DNA from: Branchinecta lynchi
Lineage: Eukaryota > Arthropoda > Branchiopoda > Anostraca > Branchinectidae
NCBI GenBank assembly: GCA_023053575.1
Contig: JAKZAP010000014.1
Coordinates: 21,168,938-21,232,937 of the forward strand
DNA: 64,000 nucleotides
Direction of reading: 5' to 3'
Below are positions 33,145-44,339 of this stretch, in pieces. The notes beneath the pieces are model-generated. The model had not been told where the DNA came from. It worked only from the letters and a program-made list of their open reading frames with translations, and made no database searches. The translations under genes were made by a program, and so were the position numbers. Numbering within the stretch: the first letter of the stretch is position 1; each line of letters begins with the position of its first letter.

Positions 33145-33650
33145 CTGACCATCCAGTTCAATTCAATTTAATTATATCCAAGAAAGCCATAACACGGACA
33201 AGCCGACTAGTAGGTTACGTGTCACATCAACATATTACAACAAAATAAGAAACAGATTTAAAATTCAGCTGACAATAGCTCGGTCAGTAAATATGTCCAC
33301 TTGCGATAGTTAAAATAAAAAGTTAAAACGATAGTATGAATATAGCATACAAATACATGGTCGTGCAGTAAAACTTTATAAGAAAACTAGATAATTACGA
33401 ACAACAACACTAAAGTCATTTACAATTCTTTCTTGTTATTATACAGTCTTACGAAACTAGGCACAAAGCTGTTCACTTGTCTTTGGTTCACGTAACGAGT
33501 GTGGCTTTGCGTGTGGGGCTGTAATTTCGGTACTGGTAAAGCGACTGCTGTTGCTGGCCTCACCCTGTCAGCGCTGAAATCCGGAGGGAGGATGTCACGG
33601 AGGACGGGATTCTCAAGGATTTTAATACCAAAAACCAGCCAAAAACTGTC
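33145..33650 (-). pseudogene. 5'-truncated LINE: reverse transcriptase C-terminus and 3' UTR
   Basis: The minus strand reads FGIKILENPVLRDILPPDFS, then ADRVRPATAVALPVPKLQPH, then RYVNQRQVNSFVPSFVRLYN before a stop. 'R----SFVPSFVRLYN' at the very end is the classic C-terminus of CR1/Jockey-group ORF2 proteins. The 3' UTR (about 33150-33420) ends in an AT-rich ATTCAATTTAATTATAT tail. The upstream catalytic region is absent. Confidence 0.7.
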
Positions 33651-34735
33651 GATGACTTGAGACGACGATTTGCAAGTGTATCTAAATCAAACTTATTTAA
33701 GAGCTGAATGTACGGGACTTTAGGGGATTTCGAGCAAACAAGAAGAGCAGGATATTGAATTCTCTCCAGCGCGTCCGACTGATACTTCCGAGAGGTTATT
33801 GTGATCCGTTTTAGCCGAGGTCGTTCTTACCGATTCCGTCCTTATATACTTCTTCGAGATCTTCGCCAACCATCTCGAACTTATGGGTATGTGTATATTC
33901 TTGGTATCGGTAATCGCCGGGTCGTGATGTTTAATGTGCCCACCCCCCACCTACCTACCGCTCAATCATTTTTCGTCGCCACATCGTTGCTGAGGGGTTA
34001 CTCCAACCAATTCCCAAGGCACTTTCTCGGTAATTGAGGTCATCGTCAACCTCATGACCTCACCTATTTCGTTCAATTTGACTTTTTTCTTTTGATAAGA
34101 ATTATTTTCTTGTCTTATAGTAACTCAAAGCAACATTCTTCGCAGATAGCAAGCCTATGAAAAGGCGAGCGAGAAACCTGTTCTTCTGAATAGGATTGAT
34201 TATCGACCATCATGTCATTCCGAGAGCTAACTAAGGAAGGTTGTTATTCAAGTTCTCTCTGTTGTTCAGCGTAGACATTCCAATGTTCGTGTAATCTCGT
34301 GTCATTTTCTATCTGATAGACAGGTTAAGCCCAAGAGTGAACGTCGTAAACAAAGTCCGCACAAAAGCATGGGTGCAACACTCCCATGTCGTTTGGTCGG
34401 CTTATTTGGACTTCAAACAATTTGGAGTCGGCACTCGAGAGTAACATCGAATTTTGGTGGTTTCGAACCGATTATCATCTTTTTGCCACGTTCTCCGAAA
34501 TAGGTTTTCGCTTATTTGACGAACTACTCTTTCGGTGGTACAACACAGGTGGCCCAACGGTCGGGTTGCCTTGAATCAAATGAAGCCGTTTTTGAATACT
34601 CGAGTTTCGGCAATTGAGTCGATTGTCAGTTTCGACAATTGAGCCGGCCGGTGCCGGAAGCACTGATCCAGGTTTTGCAAATTTTGTTTTTAACTATTGT
34701 GTAGCCATAAGCACAGGCGTTACTGACCACAATGT
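33650..34735. other. Intronic, unassigned
   Basis: No supported feature. Open frames at 33801-34037 and 34386-34574 have no recognisable family and no splice partners. Confidence 0.3.
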
Positions 34736-34737
34736 TT

Positions 34738-34990
34738 GGGGGGGGGGGGGGGAGGGCAAGGTATTTACCGACTGGCTGGTATTTTTTACCGACTGTCTTT
34801 GCAGGAAAAACGACTGTTACCGACTGTCAAGCAAAAAAAGATAGTTTTGAATAAAGTTGACTGATTTTCACAAAAACCAACTGTTTTGAACAAAAAATCA
34901 ACTGATTATCAGAAAAACACGACTGTTTTCATGAAAAAGATCAACTGCTTTGACGAAAAATCGTGGCGCCACAGGCTGACTCGGTTATTT
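34738..34990 (+). repeat. ACTGTTTT-type short tandem family, with G tract
   Basis: After a G tract, ACCGACTGTC, AACGACTGTTACCGACTGTC, AAACCAACTGTTTTGAAC and similar 25-35 bp blocks repeat to about 34980. Related blocks occur at 6640-6700, 46400-46470 and 62270-62350, always near TCGTGGCGC-like sequence. Probably the inside of a dispersed element. Confidence 0.55.
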
Positions 34991-34999
34991 CTTTTGCCG

Positions 35000-35756
35000 A
35001 CACCCCCCCCCCCCCCCCTAGTCTTGACGCGCCTGGCCAGAAGAGTTGGCATAACTGAGGGATGGATGACTGATTGGTTCTGGTGGTACAGCTGACGCGC
35101 GGAAAATGTCGGGTGGCTAAACTGTCCAGATGATTCCACGGTACTGCTGGGATGAGCAAGAAAGAAGAGCAGTCGTGAGGATCCTTCGACGTACATAAGC
35201 TACGTTTGTGATCGAAGTTTGAGGTCGCCCTTTCCGTTCTCGCCATGGGTGGTTATCGTTAACTTTTGATTTTTCTTCTTTTCCTTCAAACTTTGAGCGT
35301 TGAACTTGGTGAGGTAGCAAGTTCGAAGTTTGCCGCAAGGTGGATGAAACGGCGGCCTTGCAAGGATCGCCTGAGTCGGAAAACGCTAATCAAGCACACC
35401 GCGAACTTGACTGGTGTGGAAAATGACCGGTTAAGCCAACAGCAATCAAAACGTTGATCATCAGTTCGAATAGAACGATACGCATCTCGAAGGCACTGCT
35501 TGTCTTGCATATGCTTGCTTACGAAAATATTCCATCTTGCAGAAAAGACTGGAATGAAAGATCGCAAAAGTCTCCTCCACTAAATTCCTTTCGCAAAGAC
35601 AGCATTCCGTCAATCCCCATATCTTGTGGTGCTATCCTGTCAGTACCGCAAAAACAATACTGTGAATGTTAATAATGCGAAAACAAAAAGGGCGACTGCC
35701 AATACCCCCACAGGTAAAAACCGTGACAGGGCAAACACCACGACTGACCCAACATG
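35000..35756. other. Intronic, unassigned
   Basis: A C tract at 35005-35018; nothing else recognised. Overlapping open frames on both strands (35117-35567) are not convincing. Confidence 0.3.
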
Positions 35757-35776
35757 CGAATACCCTTGATGACTAA

Positions 35777-36060
35777 CCCTAGGTTCACACAGACGTTCAC
35801 ACTGAGGCGATATCGGCCATCGCCGAGATTTTCGTCTCCAAAATCGGCGATTTCTCTGCTTCGTCAGGCGATTTTCAGTGTTAGGAAAATTCAACTTTAA
35901 TCGGGCGACAGTACGATTCTATGCACGCAATAGCAACATTTCGCGTTAAATTCTGTTGCCGACGAAAATTCAGTGTGAACATCCAGGCGATAAAAATCTT
36001 CTGTCGCTGCGACTGAAAAATCTCGTTCATCGTCGCGATTTGCTCTGTGTGAACCTAGGG
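35777..36060. mobile_element. Harbinger-like MITE, 284 bp
   Basis: 17-bp TIRs CCCTAGGTTCACACAGA at both ends, with TAA target duplication (35774-35776, 36061-36063). It is inserted in a family Q repeat. The uninterrupted version CTTGATGACTATCTATCC is present near 6090. The interior has several GGCGAT/ATCGCC blocks and no gene. Confidence 0.85.
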
Positions 36061-36230
36061 TAACTCTTCTGGCCGACCCAAAATCGCCTTGTACCTAGTG
36101 GAAGAGTCGGGAGAGGTATATCATCTGCTCCCAAACATTGCCGGGATTGGTTAACACAGGATTGAGTTGTTGAGTTTGAGTCATTAGTGCTACGTTTTCT
36201 CGTTCTTTCCAAGGATCAATAAATTCCCAT
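36061..36230 (+). repeat. Family Q repeat, right part
   Basis: Continues the repeat broken by the MITE: ACCTAGTGGAAGAGTCGG, TGCTCCCAAACATTGCCGGG and ATTGGTTAACACAGGATTG correspond to 6160-6220. Confidence 0.55.
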
Positions 36231-36278
36231 AAATAAATAAATTCCCAATAAATTCCTCAATAAATTCCTCAATAAATT

Positions 36279-36986
36279 CCCATAAATTCCCTGTAATGAC
36301 TCGCCATTCTGGGGGCTTGTCAATAAGAGATTTCTGATGCGCTCTTGACCGAGCGTCAGATAGTTCGAGAAATACCCACGGGGATAAAATACCCGGCTAT
36401 CCAGATAGACAACATTTTTCGCAGCTTTTTATATAATAACAACGTTTATTTCCTGAATAGCTCATATAGTTACTCGCTAGCGTCGGATCGTCACACAATT
36501 CTCAACAGGGCTAAAACTTTATAATCACTTTCAATAATTATCTTAAAATATTTATATGTATATACAATTAATAACGAATATATCATGGTTCAGAATTAAA
36601 ATAATTTACGAAATATGGTACAAATGACGACAGATACCGGTCAGTAGAGTGAATATCGGGGCGAACAAGTCTGGTACAATTGGATCTTTTGTCCTAGCCT
36701 AGCTTAGGGCCTCGTAATCCGGTAGGAAAGATCTATTTTGTGCTGAACTAGGAATATTTCTCTGTAATGGAAGAGTATCCTGGATCTTTTGTCCTAGCTT
36801 AGGTACCTGGTGGCATGCTGAATAGTCCTGAATTGTGCCAACAAATTTTGTATATCTGAGCAAGAACGCCGATTCGACCCAAGCGGAATTTTTAGAAACT
36901 AGGTGAGGCTCGGGCAACATAGCAACATAGAGGCATAGGAAATGACAAGCCCCCTGAATGGCGAGTCATTACAGGACATTTATGGG
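36279..36986. mobile_element. TIR element, 708 bp with TIRs of about 44 bp
   Basis: CCCATAAAT, a few variable bases, then CTGTAATGACTCGCCATTC and GGGGGCTTGTCA at the left is mirrored at 36943-36986 with very few differences. Inside, TGGATCTTTTGTCCTAGC occurs twice (36678, 36781). There is no coding sequence. The left TIR is preceded by a run of AATAAATTCC repeats that blurs any target duplication, so the superfamily is unknown. Confidence 0.75.
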
Positions 36987-37619
36987 TCCCTGGTCATATA
37001 CAGTATTCCCAAATGTCTCGAAATGCAGGATTTTCACTGGAGTTTGGGGAGCAGGTTGAAGTACCATCTGCTGTGAGTTTCTAATCCCTCGCCAGCCATC
37101 AGCTTGGAAGGAACGCTTAAAGCTTCTAGAGCCCTGTCATTCTTTCTATTCAGAACGCAGCTTGTTCAGATTTCAAGCGTGACACAGCATTACGAGGCAC
37201 GTCAAAAACACAAATGCGCTGCATAACTATGGTAACGAGCTCTTCGGCTAAAGACATGCGTAGTCACCTGCCAAGCCCAACGTTGATGTCTGGGATACCG
37301 CGTGAATGTGGTGTCACCCAGTGTTGCAATAAATACGCCGCTGTCTTTGGAAAAGACGCCAAAATAATTCCTTTTTAACCCAAAATTGCAAGAAATCTCC
37401 AAAAACTTACAATGACTGTCGATATAACCCAAAAATGTTAATGCGCCAGCAAAAAAAAATCCAGAAACCCTTTGCTATTAAAGTGGACAGAATTGTTTAC
37501 AATTTGTAAATGTAGTTTGGCCTGTTGACGTTGTCGTTTCTTGTCTTTTAAAATAATTATTTTCGAATACGATTGAATCTAACAATATTAGGAAGTACGA
37601 ACCGTCGCATAAGAGCTTC
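36987..37619. other. Intronic, unassigned
   Basis: Nothing recognised apart from an A tract at 37450. Confidence 0.3.
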
Positions 37620-39712
37620 GACATGAGTTGTGTTTTTGCAGATACCATGGTATCTGATACCACGGTCTAAAGTCGTTTTTGCAGTTATCGTGGTATCCGA
37701 TACCACGGTTAAAAGGCGTTTTTGCAGTTAAAGCCAGTCACCTTCTAGATTACCAGACGTCCGGGGTTTCCGCATGGTCAAGCCAACGCTGGAAGGGTTT
37801 TCATGATAATGATGAAATCCAATTTTGCTGTTCTTCAACATTTCATAGATGTCCCCTTCTCATTTCAAATATCTCTTGCTTCGCAGTCACAACTGGCAAT
37901 CATGATCTGTAAACTATGATACCTTCTAGACATCCGGTCCAACACCCCGGATTTCCAGACGTTTTTGGACTGGCTTCACCTCCCAGATCCGTCTCGACGA
38001 AAACGGCTGTCTGGGATCCGGAAGAAAAATCTGGAAGGTGAAGCCTCACTTTTATCGTGGTATCTGGCCAGTTATCATGGTATCAGATATTCAGATACTG
38101 CGGTCCGACCGTGGTAACTGGTCGTGGTATCTGAAAGTCATTTCACTTTCATCAAATTTTGTCAGATTGGTGAGAAAGAAGTTTAGCACTTAGTGTTGTA
38201 ATTGTATATCTGTTTTTCTTTTGGGATGACTTCGAAAAGTGCAATTTTGGCAACAGTCATTTTTGCAGAGCACCGTGTATCAGGTACCACGATAAAGATC
38301 CAATTATCGTGGTAACAGATACCATGGTATCAGCAAAAACGCAACTATTGATTTAGGGCTACCGGAAACTGGAGAAACTCATAAGGGGGATGAAGATTTT
38401 CGAGCTGTGTTTACAGTGATGCTAGAAATAGTTGCATTTTTGCAGATACCACGGTCTGAAGTCGTATTTGCAGTTATCGTGGTATCTGGTACCACGGTCA
38501 AAAGGCGTTTTTTCAGTTATCGTGGTATCTGGCTAGTCGTAATGGTATCTGATATCCAGATACCACGGTCCGACCGTGATAACTGATCTTGGTACCTGAA
38601 AAGTGATCCAACTTTCATCAAATTTTGTCAAATTGGTGAGAAAATAGTTGCACTTAGTGATGTAACTAGATATCAGTTATTCTTTTGGGATGACTTCGAA
38701 AAGTGCAATTTCGGCAACAGTCGTTTTTGCAGAGCACCGTGTATCAGGTACCACGATAACTTCAGAAACGACTAATTACAGATCCAGTTGTCGTCGTAAC
38801 AGATACCATGGTATCAGCAAAACGCAACTATGGATTTGGGGCTACCGGAAACTGGAGAAACTCATAAGGGGGATGAAGATTTTCGAGCTGTGTTTACTGT
38901 GATGCTAGAAAATAGTTGCGTTTTTGCAGGTACCACGGTCTAAAGTCGTTTCGCAGTTATCGTGGTATCTGGTCAGTCGTAATGGTATCTGATATCCAGA
39001 TACCACGGTCCGACCGTGATAACTGATCTTGGTACCTGAAAAGTGATCCAACTTTCATCAAATTTTGTCAAATTGGTGAGAAAATAGTTGCACTTAGTGA
39101 TGTAACTAGATATCAGTTATTCTTTTGGGATGACTTCGAAAAGTGCAATTTCGGCAACAGTCGTTTTTGCAGAGCACCGTGTATCAGGTACCACGATAAC
39201 TTCAGAAACGACTAATTACAGATCCAGTTGTCGTCGTAACAGATACCATGGTATCAGCAAAACGCAACTATGGATTTGGGGCTACCGGAAACTGGAGAAA
39301 CTCATAAGGGGGATGAAGATTTTCGAGCTGTGTTTACTGTGATGCTAGAAAATAGTTGCGTTTTTGCAGGTACCACGGTCTAAAGTCGTTTCGCAGTTAT
39401 CGTGGTATCTGGTCAGTCGTAATGGTATCTGATATCCAGATACCACGGTCCGACCGTGATAACTGATCTTGGTACCTGAAAAGTGATCCAACTTTCATCA
39501 AATTTTGTCAAATTGGTGAGAAAATAGTTGCACTTAGTGATGTAACTAGATATCAGTTATTCTTTTGGGATGACTTCGAAAAGTACAATTTTGGCAATAG
39601 TCATTTTTGCAGAGCAATCGTATATCAGATACCACGATAACTGCAAAAACGAATTGCAGATCCAGTTACCGTGGTAACAGATACCATGGTATCTGCAAAA
39701 ACGCAACTAATG
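37620..39712 (+). repeat. Family F: palindrome-rich tandem array, 440-bp unit
   Basis: The 440-bp unit (GATGACTTCGAAAAGTGCAA, ... GGATGAAGATTTTCGAGCTG, ... TAACTGATCTTGGTACC) occurs about three and a half times. Positions around 38531-39140 and the same positions plus 440 look identical base for base. It is studded with GATACCACGGT, ATCGTGGTATC and GATACCATGGTATC palindromes; one at 39678-39695 is an exact 18-bp palindrome (CAGATACCATGGTATCTG). Earlier, more diverged units start near 37640. Two identical 70-codon open frames (38690, 39130) are by-products. Confidence 0.85.
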
Positions 39713-39832
39713 TGCAGCATCTCTGTTTTGCCAGACTGGGCAAAAAACAACGAGAAACGAGAGAAAATGACCGAGAACATAAGACCGTGAAGCAAACACT
39801 CACCTGGTATCTAGACTACGATCCACTACGTC

Positions 39833-40289
39833 TTAAAGTTTAACTGAAAAGCCAACTTATTTTTGTATCATTTAACTGAATACGCTGCATTATTTCGATT
39901 GTGTTAAGGATTTTTTTTTTTACTTTTCACTCTAGTATGACGTTCAGAATATCTGCGGCCGTCCTCACAAAACAAAATTCTACTATGGCGCGGAAAATTT
40001 GAATCTCAATACAAACGCGGCTTTTCAGTGTCCAGTGATGAGCTTGCGGAAGGTAGCTCAGTGCGTTAAACACTTATTTTCCACAAATCGTTTTTGTAAA
40101 GCATACAAGACTGGTACAAGCCAGAGGTACCACAAATCCGACAGGAAATTCTACTATATGAAAATCTATTATTCGTGAATAGCAGAACAACGAAGTAACG
40201 CATTTTCATCGGTTCTTCAAGTCTCTTTAAGTTAATAAGTGTTGGGTAACTACATTGTCCTATGTTAGTCCTTTTCTGTTAGACTTTAA
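39833..40289. mobile_element. Family J MITE
   Basis: Left end TTAAAGTTTAACTGAAAAG, right end CTTTTCTGTTAGACTTTAA. Internal landmarks ACGTTCAGAATATCTGCGGC, CGCGGCTTTTCAGTGTCCAG and GGGTAACTACATTGTCCTA are shared with 54644-55022 and, inverted, with 49219-50015. It ends about 100 bp upstream of synphilin-like exon 3. Confidence 0.75.
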
Positions 40290-40392
40290 TAACAGGAGTG
40301 CGCTTATTTTTGTCCTTGATTGTTCTTGTCTAAAGTACTGTTTGTACTGTTTCGGGTGTAGACGAGCCTTAATGTTTCTGTACCATTTATAG

Positions 40393-40545
40393 GTTGACAT
40401 CTTACAATGGCTTCTCGATTCACGTGTGATGAACACAAATACCAAAGATCGACGTGGCGATACATCACTCCACGTCGCTGCTAGGAAGGGGTTCGTTGAG
40501 TGCGTCACAGTACTTCTCGGGCATGGCGCCAATGCAGCGGCCAAG
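40393..40545 (+). CDS. SNCAIP: Synphilin-1-like gene, third visible ankyrin exon
   Basis: The exon is 153 bases (51 codons), phase 0 at both ends, after CATTTATAG and before GTAGGC. It encodes VDILQWLLDSRVMNTNTKD, RRGDTSLHVAARKGFVECV and TVLLGHGANAAAK. It finishes the repeat begun in exon 2 (PLLHVAVKSNK | VDILQWLL) and adds a textbook ankyrin repeat: G-TxLHxAA--G---CV--LL-HGA. The order matches my memory of vertebrate synphilin-1, where a VDQDGNSAVHVAS repeat ending in LVEYGANVTMQ sits at this place. The 33-kb intron before it is made almost wholly of transposons. The acceptor's pyrimidine tract is modest, but the join keeps frame and repeat register exactly. Confidence 0.8.
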
Positions 40546-40848
40546 GTAGGCTATCAGTTAAGCTCACTTTCTACCAAGGGTCCATAATTCCACTTCACTT
40601 TCTTCTAGTTTTTATGTATTGTTCCCGGTGAGTCCCAATGGCTGTGGTCGGTGGTACACAAATTATGTGCAAAGCAAATAGTAACTGGAAAATGAAACAC
40701 TTTAAACGAAAAGGGACCTATGTCGTAGTCCTACTGTTACGATGACTGTATTTGTATATGGAGTTTGCACTCTCAAACCTGATGTTATGGCGAGGGGTGT
40801 AGTAAGCCGGACATAAGATGGTAAATGTCCAGGTAAACAATCATCGGA

Positions 40849-40925
40849 GTCAGGATGGCCTAGGGCGTTGGTGGCCTACTACACGTGCAAAACTTCACGG
40901 GTTCATTATGGATTCCCCTGGTCGA
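40849..40925 (+). repeat. tRNA-Leu-like SINE head, degenerate
   Basis: GTCAGGATGGCCTAGGGCG resembles the 5' end of a tRNA-Leu (GTCAGGATGGCCGAG). A later CACGGGTTCATT recalls box B. The anticodon arm is not convincing. Probably an old tRNA-derived SINE. The open frame 40818-41189 that overlaps it has no recognised family. Confidence 0.35.
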
Positions 40926-41384
40926 TTCACACTATGGTTTGCATACCGAACACAAAACAGGTTATCAACCACCCATCATACACTAGGCCTTACAGGCCAG
41001 CCCACTCTAAGGAGCTTAACAAAGACTCATAGAAGTGACCTATGGTCCGTAAGTAAACAAAAGGTTTTATTAATAGATGTACTTACAAAAGAACAATCTT
41101 TAAGTGAAAAGAGTTGTTACCCGGCCGGGAACCGGGAAAAGTGGTTCTTAGAAGAAGGTGACTCACACCCGGCGTGGCCAGAGAGTTAATAAGTAATACG
41201 AAAGAGTGGCCGCGACGGTATAAAAGATAAAAGACACAGGCAATGGAAGGGAGTAACGCTGCCTAGCGGCGGCATAAGGAAAACGTACGGAATGCAGATG
41301 GCATCACCGTAACACTACCTGGACAAAAGATATTCTTCTGAGCTAACCGGGGTTCCCAAAATCACCACGATCTGTTTGCCTACT

Positions 41385-41830
41385 CTCACAATGCCCGCGC
41401 TCAAGAGTGCCCACGAATCAAAATTTCCGCGACACAAAATACCCACAAGTGAGGTGTTGTTGTTTTTTGGTTGTTTTCTGGTTGGGCGTCCCAGACCGGG
41501 TAAGTCAAGCTCCTTTCTTTCTTTCTTTCCCTTTTTTCCTTTATTTTTGTCGTAGTTTTTGTTTTTGTTAATGTTTCGTTTCGAGGGTAATTAGTCCCTT
41601 ACAGGTTCGCCTCTGGGCATTGAAGATTCCAGTTTTTTTTTTAATAAACCCTTCATTCATTCATTCCCCCGAAATCAAAATCGGACAAAATGCCGACAGA
41701 ACAAAATGCCCGCAGGGGAGGCTAAATATCGTCATGGTTCAGAATGTCTACGGCTCAAACTGTCCACAGGGGAAGCCAAGTCGTCATGGGTCAAAATGTC
41801 GACGGCCCAGACTGTCCGGGGACAACGGAA
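41385..41830 (+). repeat. Family G minisatellite, loose copies
   Basis: Phrases of the type CAAAATGCCCACG, CAAAATGCCGACAGAAC, TCAAAATGTCGACGGCCCAG and AGACTGTCC recur with 25-40 bp spacing. They are the opposite orientation of the dense array at 42652-43206, so the two could be the arms of one element. Confidence 0.55.
41590..41670 (+). repeat. LINE 3' end with ATTC tail
   Basis: TAATTAGTCCCTTACAGGTT, GCCTCTGGGCATTGAAG, T tract, TTAATAAACCCTTCATTCAT-TCATTC. It sits within the family G region. Confidence 0.5.
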
Positions 41831-42460
41831 AATGAGATTATGAGGGAAAGGGTTACCACGGAAAAGGTATTGAAACTAATTATTTTGTAAGAATGTCATG
41901 TAAAATCCACAGAAAGCGAAACTAGGCGATCCAAGTCCTCCAATCAACTTGCACTGTGAAGATAAAAATTGTTCCTGAATTTAAAATATACATCGGTGTT
42001 TGGGATTCAGTTTTTTTTCTTCAGAATTCGCTATTAGATAATATATATTTACACTAAGAGCCAAAGGCCAAGGCAGATACATGAAAAATAAGCACAAACA
42101 AACAAAAATAATACCTTGCTTATCAATTCTTCACCCACCCCTCTTTCATTCACTCCAAAAATTTCTAACCTAAGTTCATTCAAATTTTCACATTCACACA
42201 AGAAATGTTTCAAATTCTCATCCGCATACTACCACAAATCGGACATTAGGTTTTTAATGGTATAATTATGTCAGTAAAGGAGCTACTCAATAGTACCAAG
42301 ATAGTACAAACCCTAGAAGTATATGCAGGATTGGTGCATTTATGGACCATTTTAGTAAGATAATTAAAAGTATGTGAGGTTAGCTGGAGATTGAAGGGAG
42401 TTGTTTTTTATGTTGATTAAAAGTTCGCTCGTTTAATGAATGTAAATGTATGTTGTAGAG
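41831..42460. other. Intronic, unassigned; LINE-like A-rich stretch
   Basis: 42050-42180 reads on the minus strand as a possible LINE 3' UTR (TTGTTTGTGCTTATTTTTCA, GCCTTGGCCTTTGGCTC). No coding part is visible. Confidence 0.3.
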
Positions 42461-42464
42461 TTTT

Positions 42465-42520
42465 GTGTTTTTTTGTTCATGGCCCAAGGGGTTCATTAAA
42501 CATCTATCTATATATATAGT
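42465..42520 (+). repeat. LINE/SINE 3' end with ATCT tail
   Basis: TTCATGGCCCAAGGGGTTCA-TTAAACATCTATCTAT. It has the same hairpin-plus-microsatellite plan as the minus-strand end at 3340, which also contains ATGGCCCAAAGGCC. Confidence 0.5.
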
Positions 42521-42651
42521 ATTAATTATAAGTGTGATTAGGTTATACCAGTACAGCATACGATTATCGCCATTCTGATGACCGGTCTAATCCTTCCTTT
42601 GGTCACTCAGCCCTAATTCTAGTTTACTACGGACTGAACACCTCAAATAAT

Positions 42652-43206
42652 TCAATCATGGGCATTTTGAACCGTGGGCATTTTGAGTTGTTGGCATTTT
42701 GAGTCGTGGGCGTTTATGTTTGGCATTTTGAGTCGTGGGCATTTTGAACCGTGCGCATTTTTTTTAATCATGGGCATTTTGAACCGTGGGCATTTACATC
42801 GGGCATTTTGATTCGTGGGCATTTTGAACCGTGGGCATTTATATTGCGCATGGTCACTCGTGGGCATTCTGAACCGTGGGCATTTATACTAGGCATTTTT
42901 AGTCGTGAGCACTCTGAACCGTGGGCATGCATATTGGGCATTTTGAGTCGTAGGCATTTTGAACCGTGGGCATTTTTTTGAATCGTGGGCATTTTGAACC
43001 GTGGGCATTTACATCAGGATTTTGAGTCGTGGGCATTCTGAACCGTGGGCATTTATATTGGGCATTCTGAATCGTGGGCATTTATATTGGGCATTTTGAC
43101 TCTTGGGCGTTTTGAACGGTGGGCATTTATATTGGGCACTTTGACTCGTGGGCATTTTGAACCATGGACATTTACATTGGGCATTTTAAGTCGCGGGCAT
43201 TGTGAC
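42652..43206 (+). repeat. Family G minisatellite, dense array
   Basis: About a dozen copies of GTGGGCATTTTGAACC and CGTGGGCATTTATATTGGG, alternating with GGCATTTTGAGTC. The period is roughly 25 with a double unit near 50. Open frames on both strands through it (for example 42751-42981) are by-products of the repeat length. Confidence 0.9.
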
Positions 43207-43209
43207 CTT

Positions 43210-43840
43210 GAATAATGTGAGTGTTAGCCTATTTAACTACTCGTCGTCTCCTGTCTGTATTTCTTCAAACAGTTCCAATTCTAAATAGCTAAGATCCTGG
43301 CAATCTGACATGAAGAGCGTGTTCCAGCCTTCTAACCCGTTCCAGCCTCACGAAAAGTTACTGCGCTGACAGTTCCAACCTTCTCGAAATTGTAACAATT
43401 AGTAACTATTTGCTTACCATGCTCGGGAGCGTAGTAAGCGTGGGAACGACGGATCTCTGTAATGTGTGGTGGATTACCACTTGGAGTGATGTTTTAGTGA
43501 AAATCGATAAATGCGTTCCAGCCTTGGCACTAAGAAGCCACAGTTCGTGACATCATGCGTACTAACTATGGTAAGCAGGATGGAGCACGCTCGAAGTGAC
43601 AACTTTTCTCAGTATCCCCGCACATAGGGGACGAGTAAAGTTCAAGTACAGCACTTTCCCTCCCTGATGTTTCCTCGTTCGCCTACTCTTAAAATTTAGT
43701 AAATAATTATTATTTTATTAACTGCCCGTAACTTAAGTACTCCTTCAATTCAAACTGACTGCGAATCATGTTGGGTGGTGCTTAACGGATTAGTAAACTA
43801 AGACTTATTTCACTGATATTTCAGCCCGTTTCATTAGAGC
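43210..43840. other. Intronic, unassigned
   Basis: Phrases such as CGTTCCAGCCTT recur (43320, 43340, 43512), but I cannot define an element. Confidence 0.3.
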
Positions 43841-43844
43841 AATA

Positions 43845-44330
43845 TTAGATATTCGCTCAGACCAAGCTGACTGCAAATCATATTTTACGGTGCAAAACCG
43901 ATAAGTCACCTACATTTTTAATAGAGGTATATTTCGGCCCTTCTTGGCAAGGGTCCACTTCAGGCTCAAGTCGCTGAAGCTTGAAAACGAACTTGTGGAA
44001 AAACAGTTGAAGATTCTTACTTAAAAATCTGATTTTGTGAACTCCTTCTCTTAAAATTGGTTGGCGTTGAAGCTGGTGCTGTGATTTCGTTCTGGACACG
44101 GCTGCTGTATTTGCTGTTCGATTGGGTCGTCGAAAGGCCTTTCTTGAAAGGGTCTTCTTCAGGTTCAAGTGCTCAAGCCTGAAAATTCACTTGTGGGAGA
44201 GAGAAAAAATCCCTCTACAGGCTGTAGACCTCCTGTTTTGGCTGTAGGTCTTAAGGTTCTCTAGCAACAGGAAGGCGAAATATCGCTGAAATATCTGTTA
44301 AAAGCCACCCAACAGCATCCATTTATGATA
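43845..44330 (-). repeat. Family D relatives, degenerate
   Basis: TATTTCGGCCCTTCTTGGCA-AGGGTCC at 43930 matches the hammerhead-like stem of family D, but the CTGANGA box is mutated to CTGAAGT. At 44130 a second copy keeps CTGAAGA but not GAAA. GACACGGCTGCTGTATTTGC at 44096 matches both other D copies. Confidence 0.5.
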
Positions 44331-44339
44331 CACGCAGCA

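Noticed and set aside
38690..39342. Two identical 70-codon open frames
   Set aside because: They fall in identical 440-bp tandem units of family F. Identity reflects the repeat, not a gene pair.
42652..43206. Overlapping open frames on both strands encoding repetitive peptides
   Set aside because: They are forced by a minisatellite whose period keeps frames open. There are no starts, splice sites or family features.
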